Below, one piece after another: positions 1 to 5,923 of a DNA stretch of 7,718 nucleotides. The notes below the pieces were generated by a model that saw only the letters and a program-made list of their open reading frames with translations, was not told the origin of the DNA and did no database searches. A program made the position numbers and the translations under genes. The DNA comes from Candidatus Latescibacterota bacterium (lineage in GTDB: Bacteria; Latescibacterota; UBA2968), in NCBI GenBank assembly GCA_018650745.1, contig JABIFK010000013.1, positions 1 through 7,718 on the forward strand, in the 5' to 3' direction. The stretch's first letter is position 1. The number at the start of each line of letters is the position of its first letter.

Positions 1-272
1 AGCTTGAAAATGAAATTGAACGGGCACTGGTTTTGACACCCAATGGCGACCCAATTGGTGTGGATGTTTTGTCTGATAAGTTGCGCCAAGGGATGCAAAC
101 GTCTTGGCGAAAGGATGGGGCGTTGCGAGATGCGATTGAGGTTGTGGAACGCGATATGGTTCAAGCGGCGTTGGAAAGGTGCAAAGGGAATAAGACACGG
201 ATGGCGAAGCAGTTGGGGATTACACGATGGACGTTGTTACAGAAGTTGAAGGCATATGAAATAGACAGGTAG
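1..272 (+). CDS. C-terminal end of sigma-54-dependent Fis-family (NtrC-type) transcriptional activator, partial
   Basis: Partial gene whose 5' end lies outside the window; the frame is open from position 3 to the TAG at 270-272. The visible 89 residues start with LENEIERALVL, the usual end of the AAA+ sigma-54-interaction domain in bacterial enhancer-binding proteins (family knowledge). The last ~42 residues form a Fis-type helix-turn-helix with the motif GNKTRMAKQLGITRWTLLQK. Such proteins bind upstream enhancers and use ATP hydrolysis to open RNA polymerase-sigma-54 promoters. The N-terminal sensor or receiver domain is not visible, so the signal is unknown. A TTG at position 33 is an internal Leu codon, not the start. 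A terminator follows 24 bp after the stop. A sigma-54 promoter with tandem upstream sites lies just downstream and is the obvious candidate target (inference). The strand is G-rich (24 G, 8 C in 121-180). Confidence 0.93.
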   Translation, partial: LENEIERALVLTPNGDPIGVDVLSDKLRQGMQTSWRKDGALRDAIEVVERDMVQAALERCKGNKTRMAKQLGITRWTLLQKLKAYEIDR

Positions 273-296
273 AATATTGAAATGTAAAAAGAAGCC

Positions 297-328
297 AAGC
301 CCACTGAAGTGATTCAGTGGGCTTTTTT
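297..328 (+). terminator. Intrinsic terminator after the activator gene
   Basis: A perfect 12-bp stem (AAGCCCACTGAA at 297-308, TTCAGTGGGCTT at 313-324) encloses a GTGA tetraloop and runs directly into a T-tract ending at 328. It should end the activator transcript and insulate the sigma-54 promoter downstream. Confidence 0.95.
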
Positions 329-374
329 ATTGGGTGTGATTTTGTCAATTGGGACGCCGTCGATTCATCCCTAA

Positions 375-392
375 GTGTTCATTATCGGACAC
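375..392. promoter_or_regulatory. Upstream activator site 1 (putative enhancer for a sigma-54 activator)
   Basis: GTGTTCATTATCGGACAC is an imperfect palindrome with half-sites GTGTTC and GGACAC around a 6-bp centre. This is the usual geometry of a dimeric Fis-type activator site. Its last 14 bases recur exactly 21 bp downstream. It is centred about 119 bp upstream of the predicted transcription start, within the usual enhancer distance for sigma-54 promoters. Assigning it to the neighbouring activator is inference. Confidence 0.72.
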
Positions 393-395
393 CAC

Positions 396-413
396 TGTAT
401 CATTATCGGACAC
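396..413. promoter_or_regulatory. Upstream activator site 2, phased 21 bp from site 1
   Basis: TGTATCATTATCGGACAC repeats the 14-bp core TCATTATCGGACAC of site 1 with no mismatch (400-413 versus 379-392). The left half-site is degenerate, the right half-site GGACAC is intact. The 21-bp period puts both sites on the same helix face, as expected for cooperative binding. It is centred about 98 bp upstream of the predicted start. Confidence 0.7.
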
Positions 414-475
414 TTTAAGAACGACGCTTTTAGACCCCATTTTTATAACCTATTGTAAAACAGGTGTATAGAGGT

Positions 476-493
476 TTGGCACCGTCATTGCTT
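476..493 (+). promoter_or_regulatory. Sigma-54 (RpoN) promoter for the permease array
   Basis: TTGGCACCGTCATTGCTT matches the sigma-54 consensus TGGCAC-N5-TTGC at all ten fixed positions. GG lies at 478-479 and GC at 490-491, with the required 10-bp spacing. The predicted start is near 503, giving a leader of about 205 nt before permease 1. The last bases overlap the left edge of repeat C1. The paired upstream sites and adjacent activator gene strongly support function. Confidence 0.85.
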
Positions 494-519
494 ATGAATA
501 AAGGCACCTATCCCCCTAA

Positions 520-543
520 CCCCCTTTCCTAAAGGAAAGGGGG
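520..543. repeat. Hairpin within repeat C1
   Basis: A perfect 10-bp stem, CCCCCTTTCC / GGAAAGGGGG, with loop TAAA. No T-tract follows, so it is not a standard intrinsic terminator. It lies in the transcribed leader if transcription starts near 503. Confidence 0.85.
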
Positions 544-660
544 ACTGTAATCAATTATTTGAATGTGTCACTTATACAATAGTCGTCGCGTGTTTTGTCC
601 CTAAAATTTTACGTGACAAATAGAATCCAGATCAGACAATAATTACATCAACCGAATACT

Positions 661-694
661 CGCCTTTCATCCCCTTTAGGGGACCGAGGGGTGC
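661..694 (+). promoter_or_regulatory. Invariant 34-bp leader block, copy 1
   Basis: Identical in all three repeats (also 3257-3290 and 5870-5903) although the middle of the repeats has diverged. It contains CCCCTTTAGGGG, which can form a 4-bp hairpin, followed by a second GGGG that could compete for the same CCCC. It ends 14 bp before the permease 1 start codon. It could be a transposase-recognised end or an RNA leader element; the sequence does not decide. Confidence 0.6.
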
Positions 695-699
695 ATTTT

Positions 700-703
700 G
701 AGG
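700..703 (+). promoter_or_regulatory. Ribosome binding site of permease 1
   Basis: GAGG, 5 bp before the ATG at 709. The same arrangement occurs before permease 2 (GAGG at 3295-3298, then 5 bp to ATG at 3304). This selects these ATGs over the in-frame upstream GTG at 691 (permease 1) and at 3298 (permease 2). Confidence 0.8.
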
Positions 704-708
704 GGTCT

Positions 709-3099
709 ATGTTCAAAAATTATCTCACCGTTGCCATCCGCAATCTCGCACGCCACAAGACATACACATTCATCAATGTCATTGGTCTGGCAATTGGTCT
801 GGCGTGTAGTACACTGATATTGCTATATCTTCAACACGAATTCAGTTTTGATCGCCATCATAGCAAGGCTGATCGTATTTACCGTGTGATTGCAGGCGAA
901 CGCCTGTCCAATGGTGAAATATCATATCGCTACGGAGTACAAGGGCCTGTTGCATCTGCAATGGCAGAATATTTTCCTGAAATCGAACATGGCACACGGT
1001 TCTATCGGCGGCCTTCCAAGTATGTAGATGTTCTTGTTGAGGGCAAAGAAAGATTAGGCGTTAGGGCGATGCTTACCGATGCAGAAATTTTCAATATTTT
1101 CGATTACTCACTTGTCAAAGGCGATATACAAACAGGGGTGCAAACGCCGTTTTCTGTTTTTATTACCGAGGCCTTTGCGCAGAAACTTTTTGGCAGTGAA
1201 GATCCTATTGGCAAAGACATGTTAATCCAGAGCAAATGGTTTAACGACACCTATACCATTGCAGGTGTTCTCAAAGACATTCCCACGACAAGCACCTGGG
1301 AACTTGCTCCTGATCTGATTACCACCACATTTCCATCTCATCGGCCTCAGACTATGGAAAGTCTACAGAACGATTGGGGCGTGTATATTGCATTCACCTA
1401 TATATTGCTCAAACCCAATGCTTCGATTGCCGACTTAGAAGCAAAATTGGCAGCCTTTGCCAAGCGCCATTTGGGCGAAGAAATGGCTCAAAATGTCCAT
1501 TACAAAGTTATGCCGCTTACAGAACTACATCTGTACGGACACAAATATAAGGTGTTTGGGCACGGCGGCATCACAACCTGTTATACGTTTGGTCTGATCG
1601 GGATCTTGATGCTCACCGTCGCCTGCATCAATTTCATGAATCTGTCCACGGCTCGGTCTTCTCGCAGAATGCGTGAAGTGGGCATGCGCAAAGTGGTGGG
1701 TGCCAAACGCACACAGCTTATCTATCAATTCTTAGGTGAATCTGTTTTGTTGTCTCTGCTTGCCCTTATTCTGGCATTGGGATTAACCGAACTGACCTTG
1801 CCCTTCTTCAACGAATTTATGTATCTCCAATTGTCTCTTAGTGCGAGCATCTTACCAATCTTGTTTCTCCTTGCTATCGGTGTTGGTTTGTTTGCAGGTA
1901 GTTATCCTGCTTTTTTCCTCTCTGCTTTCCGCCCCGTTTCCGTGCTCAAAACCGCATCCAATAACAAAGGCAGTCATGCGCTTGTTCGCAAAGGGCTGGT
2001 GGTTGTCCAATTTGCTATTTCCATGATCCTGATCGCCACTACGATTACTGTTTTTAACCAAACAGAATATATGCGCACAGCCGATTTGGGTTTTAAACCC
2101 GATACTCTTGTTGAAATGCACGGCTTGTTCGGTGTCAAAACAAAAGCCGAAGCCATGAAATCACAATACCTGAAACATGCAGGTGTTCATCAGGTAACTA
2201 TCCTTCATAAGTTTGTCGGTGATGAAAATCTCGCGGATCAATTTTTCGTTACGGCTCATGGCATAGATACACCGATCAGAGCACATTATATCATTGTTGA
2301 TCCTGACTTTCTCAATACTTACGACATCCCACTCTTGTCGGGCCGCGATTTTATCCTCCAAGATTTTTCACAAGATAATCTCAACGCTCACAAAATCTTG
2401 CTTAATGAAACAGCCGCCAAACAATTTAATGTTAAAGTAGGTGACTCGATACAATTTGAAAATAAATCACGCGAAGTGGTTGGTATCTTTCGGGATATTC
2501 ACAATCGCTCACTACACGAAGCCATTCGCCCACTCATATTGCTTTGTGGCCGAAATGAAGAGCAAATTTATATGACCTTGCAGATCAATACGCAAAACCT
2601 GCCCGATGTCATGGCCCACTTGGAAACCGTGTGGAAAACATTTCACCCTGACCGTGCCTCTGGATTTGTTTTTGTGGACGATGCTTTTGATCGGCGATAT
2701 CAAACGGAAATGAAACAGAGCAAGCTTTATGCCGTTTGTTCCGGTTTGGCCATTGCCATTGCTTGCCTTGGTCTTCTGGGGCTTGTTGCTTACACCGCCG
2801 AAGTGCGCACCAAAGAAATCGGTGTTCGCAAAGTTTTAGGTGCGACCGACGTTAGCATTGTGAGTCTGTTGACGAAGGAATTTTTGGTGCTGGTTGCATT
2901 GGCCAGTTTACTCGCTTGGCCAATCGCTTATTACGCCTTGAATGATTGGCTTCAAAACTTCGCCTATCGCATTGAACTGAGTCTGGTTTATTTCATCGCG
3001 AGCACAGGTGTGGCCTTGGTCATTACATTGATCACCATTGCATATCAAGCGCTCAAAGCTGCGCGGGCGAATCCGATTGAGGCGTTGCGGTATGAGTAA
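709..3099 (+). CDS. FtsX/MacB-type ABC transporter permease, duplicated-module orphan type (permease 1)
   Basis: Inner-membrane permease of 796 residues made of two MacB_PCD + FtsX modules. Visible order: TM1 about residues 22-42; first periplasmic domain to about 285; TM2 (about 291-312) followed by the cytoplasmic segment RRMREVGMRKVVGA; TM3 about 341-364; TM4 about 380-402; TM5 about 429-452; second periplasmic domain to about 670; TM6 about 674-697 with the matching EVRTKEIGVRKVLGA; TM7 and TM8 to the family-typical end NPIEALRYE. MacB-like permeases use ATP to move periplasmic lipids, peptides or lipoproteins outward without a channel through the membrane (family knowledge). A MacB-type ATPase would be needed, but none is in the window, as in the ADOP-type orphan permeases. 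Start ATG 709 is chosen because it matches the paralogue start and has a ribosome site. The stop codon TAA lies at the left end of repeat C2. Probably driven by the sigma-54 promoter. Substrate unknown. Confidence 0.92.
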   Translation: MFKNYLTVAIRNLARHKTYTFINVIGLAIGLACSTLILLYLQHEFSFDRHHSKADRIYRVIAGERLSNGEISYRYGVQGPVASAMAEYFPEIEHGTRFYRRPSKYVDVLVEGKERLGVRAMLTDAEIFNIFDYSLVKGDIQTGVQTPFSVFITEAFAQKLFGSEDPIGKDMLIQSKWFNDTYTIAGVLKDIPTTSTWELAPDLITTTFPSHRPQTMESLQNDWGVYIAFTYILLKPNASIADLEAKLAAFAKRHLGEEMAQNVHYKVMPLTELHLYGHKYKVFGHGGITTCYTFGLIGILMLTVACINFMNLSTARSSRRMREVGMRKVVGAKRTQLIYQFLGESVLLSLLALILALGLTELTLPFFNEFMYLQLSLSASILPILFLLAIGVGLFAGSYPAFFLSAFRPVSVLKTASNNKGSHALVRKGLVVVQFAISMILIATTITVFNQTEYMRTADLGFKPDTLVEMHGLFGVKTKAEAMKSQYLKHAGVHQVTILHKFVGDENLADQFFVTAHGIDTPIRAHYIIVDPDFLNTYDIPLLSGRDFILQDFSQDNLNAHKILLNETAAKQFNVKVGDSIQFENKSREVVGIFRDIHNRSLHEAIRPLILLCGRNEEQIYMTLQINTQNLPDVMAHLETVWKTFHPDRASGFVFVDDAFDRRYQTEMKQSKLYAVCSGLAIAIACLGLLGLVAYTAEVRTKEIGVRKVLGATDVSIVSLLTKEFLVLVALASLLAWPIAYYALNDWLQNFAYRIELSLVYFIASTGVALVITLITIAYQALKAARANPIEALRYE

Positions 3100-3116
3100 A
3101 GGCACCTATCTCCCAA

Positions 3117-3138
3117 CCCCTTTCCTGAAGGAAAGGGG
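3117..3138. repeat. Hairpin within repeat C2
   Basis: A perfect 9-bp stem, CCCCTTTCC / GGAAAGGGG, with loop TGAA. It lies 18 bp after the permease 1 stop. The absence of a T-tract suggests it does not end transcription by itself; it could stabilise the upstream mRNA (inference). Confidence 0.83.
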
Positions 3139-3256
3139 AGCTATGATTGATTACTTGGATGTGTCACTGATACAATAGATCGTCGTGTGTTTTGTTTCTA
3201 AAATTTTATGTGACAAACAGAATTTCTATCGGACAATAATTACATCAACCGATTAT

Positions 3257-3290
3257 CGCCTTTCATCCCCTTTAGGGGACCGAGGGGTGC
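3257..3290 (+). promoter_or_regulatory. Invariant 34-bp leader block, copy 2
   Basis: Base-for-base identical to 661-694 and 5870-5903. It ends 13 bp before the permease 2 start codon, almost the same distance as in copy 1. Confidence 0.6.
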
Positions 3291-3303
3291 CTTTGAGGTG
3301 CTT

Positions 3304-5715
3304 ATGTTCAAAAATTATCTTACCGTTGCCATCCGCAATCTCGCACGCCACAAGACATACACATTCATCAATGTCATTGGTCTGGCAATTGGTCTGACGT
3401 GCAGTACGTTGATCTTGCTTTTCCTTCAGCATGAATTCAGCTATGACCGCCATCATAGTAAAGCAGATCGCATTTACAAAGTCTTCCAGTCACAACGTTT
3501 GCCATCGGGTGACATGTCATATTACTATGGGGCACAAGGGCCTATTGCACCTGCAATGGCCGAAGAATTTCCTGAAGTGGAACGTGCTACAAGATTTATT
3601 CAGCGACGTCCATCTGTTGGCGTTGAGGGCAAAGAAAGCTTGTATGGCCGTGTGACGGTTGCAGATCATGAATTTTTCAACATCTTCGATTTTCCATTGA
3701 TTGAAGGCAACGCACAAACAGGCTTGCAACAACCCTTTTCAGCTTTTGTAACGCAAAGCTTTGCACAGCGCTTGTTTGGCAATGAAGATGCCATTGGCAA
3801 AACAATAACGCTAAACAGTAAAATATTTGATGATGTCTATACCATTACGGGCATTCTCAAAGACATACCCGAAAACAGCATCCCAGAACTTGCACCCCAA
3901 ATCATCACCGCAACACCGTCACGCAAAATCTTCGAGGGCAAAGATGCGCGAGAAATATGGGAGACGTGGAAAGGCAAGGGCATCGCACGCACCTATATCT
4001 TGCTCAAAGCAAACACACCGGTATCAGCTATCAAACAGAAACTGCCAGACTTTGTGAGGCGACATATGGGTGACGAGGCTGTAGAGACAGAAAATTACGA
4101 AGTGATGCCTCTGACACAACTCTATCTTCAAGCCTATCAAAAGTATGGTCTTCCAATGATGGGTACGGGTGATCTCAACGCCTGTTATGCCTTGGGTGGG
4201 ACGGGTCTTTTTATTGTGATCATTGCTTGTATCAATTTCATGAACTTGTCCACTGCTCGATCTGCACGCAGGATGCGCGAAGTAGGTTTGCGCAAGGTCG
4301 TGGGCGCCAAACGCAGCCAACTCATCTACCAGTTTTTGGGTGAATCCATATTGTTATCGCTTCTTGCTCTTGTGCTTGCACTGGGTCTTACCGAATTGAC
4401 TCTGCCCGCATTCAATGGATTTATGCAAATCAACTTATCTATCAAGCCCGCGCTCTTACCTCTCTTTGCCGTAGTTGCTGTGGGTGTTGGTTTGCTGGCG
4501 GGAAGTTATCCTGCATTTTTGCTTTCCTCATTTCGCCCTGTGGTGGTCTTACAGGTTGTTCGTAATACGAAAGGTGGTCATGCTGCCGTTCGCAAAGGGT
4601 TGGTCGTCATACAATTTGCTATCTCTATGGTGCTCATTGCGGCAACACTTATCATCTACCAACAAATAGAATATATGCGCACTGCCGATATGGGTTTTGA
4701 ACGCGATAGGCTTGTATTGTTACAAATATCAGGTGGTGGAGACCTGCCGCAAGTTATGAAAACAGAATTGCTCAAGCACACAGGTGTGTCTCAAGTTTCA
4801 ATATCTCACTACTCTCCTGTTCCCCGTACAGATGCTGATCACCGTCTTGTTTCTGCAGAGGGTTTGGATGCGTCCGTTGACGTTCGATTCCTACTGACCG
4901 ACCATGACTTTCTCAACACCTACCAAATTCCACTCTTATCAGGACGTAATTTCATGCTGCAAGATCAGCGTCCAGTGAATTCATCGCCTGACAAACCAAA
5001 CGCCCTGGCAATTTTACTTAACGAAGCAGCGGCCAAACGACTCAAGGTACAACCCGGTGAACAGATCGAATTTGCAGGTATGTCCCACAACGTCGTCGGT
5101 ATTTTCAAAGATTTCCATAACCGTTCCCTACAGCATGCCATTGACCCGATGATGTTGCTGTGTTCTTTCCATGAACAACAAGCTTTTATGACTATGCGAG
5201 TTGATAACCAGAATCGGTCCGCAGCAATGGCACACATGGAAACCGTATGGAAAAAGACGTTCCCCACTCGCTCATTTAGCCCGTTTTTTGGTAGCGAAGC
5301 AGATAGACATTTTTATGGAAACGAACTCAAACAACGCTCCCTCTATGTTGTGAGTTCTGGTTTGGCCATTGCCATCGCTTGTTTGGGATTGCTTGGCCTC
5401 ATTGCCTATACCGCTGAAGTGCGCACCAAAGAAATTGGCATTCGCAAAGTTTTAGGTGCAACAGAAGTGAGTATTGTGAGTTTGTTGACGAAGGAATTTT
5501 TGGTGTTGGTTGCGCTGGCGAGTGTGCTGGCTTGGCCTGTGGCGTATTATACGATGGGTGAGTGGTTACAGAATTTCGTTTATCGCATTGACTTGAGTCC
5601 GGCTTACTTTATCGCCAGCACAGGTGTGGCCTTGGTCATTACACTGATCACCATTGCATATCAAGCGCTCAAAGCTGCGCGGGCGAATCCGGTGGAGGCG
5701 TTGCGGTATGAATAA
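3304..5715 (+). CDS. FtsX/MacB-type ABC transporter permease, duplicated-module orphan type (permease 2)
   Basis: Paralogue of permease 1, 803 residues, with the same eight-helix, two-module plan. TM1 is about residues 22-42; the first periplasmic domain runs to about 292; TM2 is about 296-318 followed by RRMREVGLRKVVGA; TM3 and TM4 lie about 344-405; TM5 is about 432-455; the second periplasmic domain runs to about 678; TM6-TM8 lie about 680-788 with EVRTKEIGIRKVLGA; the end is NPVEALRYE. The first 93 bp of the gene differ from permease 1 at one base and the last 99 bp at four, whereas the periplasmic regions are clearly diverged. The two may therefore work on different ligands or as a heteromeric pair (inference). 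The start is ATG 3304 with GAGG 5 bp upstream. No separate promoter is apparent, so it is probably co-transcribed with permease 1. No ATPase is encoded nearby. Confidence 0.92.
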   Translation: MFKNYLTVAIRNLARHKTYTFINVIGLAIGLTCSTLILLFLQHEFSYDRHHSKADRIYKVFQSQRLPSGDMSYYYGAQGPIAPAMAEEFPEVERATRFIQRRPSVGVEGKESLYGRVTVADHEFFNIFDFPLIEGNAQTGLQQPFSAFVTQSFAQRLFGNEDAIGKTITLNSKIFDDVYTITGILKDIPENSIPELAPQIITATPSRKIFEGKDAREIWETWKGKGIARTYILLKANTPVSAIKQKLPDFVRRHMGDEAVETENYEVMPLTQLYLQAYQKYGLPMMGTGDLNACYALGGTGLFIVIIACINFMNLSTARSARRMREVGLRKVVGAKRSQLIYQFLGESILLSLLALVLALGLTELTLPAFNGFMQINLSIKPALLPLFAVVAVGVGLLAGSYPAFLLSSFRPVVVLQVVRNTKGGHAAVRKGLVVIQFAISMVLIAATLIIYQQIEYMRTADMGFERDRLVLLQISGGGDLPQVMKTELLKHTGVSQVSISHYSPVPRTDADHRLVSAEGLDASVDVRFLLTDHDFLNTYQIPLLSGRNFMLQDQRPVNSSPDKPNALAILLNEAAAKRLKVQPGEQIEFAGMSHNVVGIFKDFHNRSLQHAIDPMMLLCSFHEQQAFMTMRVDNQNRSAAMAHMETVWKKTFPTRSFSPFFGSEADRHFYGNELKQRSLYVVSSGLAIAIACLGLLGLIAYTAEVRTKEIGIRKVLGATEVSIVSLLTKEFLVLVALASVLAWPVAYYTMGEWLQNFVYRIDLSPAYFIASTGVALVITLITIAYQALKAARANPVEALRYE

Positions 5716-5733
5716 AGGCACCTACCTCCCTAA

Positions 5734-5757
5734 CCCTCCTCCCTGAAGGGAAGAGGG
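5734..5757. repeat. Hairpin within repeat C3, with compensated arms
   Basis: Stem CCCTCCTCCC / GGGAAGAGGG with loop TGAA: ten pairs with a single C-A mismatch. The arm sequence differs from C1 and C2, but most changes are matched on the other arm, so the fold is kept. Confidence 0.75.
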
Positions 5758-5869
5758 GACTGTGAGTGGTTACTTGGATGTGTAACGTATAAGATTGCAT
5801 GTTTTGTTTCCAAAACTTTAAGTGATAAATATTGCCTATATTAGACAATGCTCACATCAACCGATTACC

Positions 5870-5903
5870 CGCCTTTCATCCCCTTTAGGGGACCGAGGGG
5901 TGC
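5870..5903 (+). promoter_or_regulatory. Invariant 34-bp leader block, copy 3
   Basis: Identical to the blocks at 661-694 and 3257-3290, but here upstream of an unrelated gene (MOSC) whose start codon is 20 bp further on. The ribosome site of that gene lies outside the block. Confidence 0.6.
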
Positions 5904-5923
5904 TTTTCACCGAGAGGGTACAT

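Larger units (their letters stand above)
493..694 (+). repeat. Intergenic repeat C1 (MITE-like, with terminal inverted repeats)
   Basis: First of three related copies of about 200 bp. The left end AAAGGCACC (500-508) is inverted at the right end as GGTGCATTT (690-698), 8 of 9 matching. A subterminal TCCCCCTAA/TTTAGGGGA pairing extends the inverted repeat with a small bulge. An internal hairpin lies at 520-543, and the right end carries the invariant 34-bp block (661-694). Homology to C2 and C3 starts at TATGAATAA (493-501), which in the other copies is the 3' end of a permease gene. There is no coding capacity inside. Confidence 0.85.
273..708. other. Regulatory intergenic region between activator and permease 1
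   Basis: No gene is seen in these 436 bases. In order they hold the activator terminator, two phased activator sites, an AT-rich spacer (about 414-475) that could serve as a bend or IHF-type region although no clear site was found, the sigma-54 promoter, and repeat C1, which forms nearly the whole 5' leader of permease 1. Confidence 0.85.
3091..3290 (+). repeat. Intergenic repeat C2 (MITE-like)
   Basis: Second copy, filling the whole gap between the permeases and overlapping the last 9 bp of permease 1. It has the best-preserved terminal inverted repeats: AAAGGCACC at 3098-3106 and GGTGCCTTT at 3286-3294, a perfect 9-bp match. It is visibly closer to C1 than to C3, sharing most of the central part (about 3140-3250), where C3 differs more. 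No ORF of its own. Confidence 0.87.
493..5706 (+). repeat. Tandem duplication: (repeat + permease) x 2, closed by a third repeat
   Basis: Unit 1 (C1 + permease 1, 493-3090) and unit 2 (C2 + permease 2, 3091-5706) are about 2.6 kb each and in direct orientation. C3 follows at 5707-5903. Two genes flanked by three direct repeats is the pattern expected from unequal homologous recombination between flanking repeats. It is not a recent exact copy, because the central parts of the genes have diverged. Confidence 0.85.
5707..5903 (+). repeat. Intergenic repeat C3 (MITE-like)
   Basis: Third and most diverged copy, between permease 2 and the MOSC gene. Left end AAAGGCACC at 5714-5722; right end GGTGCTTTT at 5899-5907, 8 of 9 to the inverted left end. 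The middle (about 5760-5865) carries many substitutions and a short deletion relative to C1 and C2, yet the last 34 bp are unchanged. Confidence 0.85.

Noticed and set aside
375..413. CRISPR-like or iteron array
   Set aside because: Only two copies with a 7-bp gap, no replication or cas gene nearby, and the context of activator plus sigma-54 promoter explains them better.
520..543. Intergenic hairpins as intrinsic terminators
   Set aside because: Strong stems but no following T-tract in any of the three copies; the true terminators at 297-328 and 7011-7051 look quite different.
691..708. In-frame GTG at 691 as the permease 1 start
   Set aside because: It lies within the repeat, is not conserved as a start in permease 2, and ATG 709 has GAGG 5 bp upstream and matches the paralogue start.
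3227..3235. TATCGGACA in C2 as a third activator site
   Set aside because: Only a half-site, not present in C1 (ATCAGACA) or C3 (ATTAGACA), and no sigma-54 promoter follows it.
5794..5830. Possible sigma-70 promoter in C3 (TTGCAT, 17 bp, TTAAGT)
   Set aside because: The -10 match is poor and the corresponding positions in C1 and C2 are not conserved; too weak to annotate.
5822..5923. Longer N-terminal reading of the MOSC protein starting inside repeat C3
   Set aside because: It would translate the inverted-repeat end of C3, lacks a ribosome site, and ATG 5924 has GAGAGGG at the right distance and starts where a MOSC-like protein is expected.
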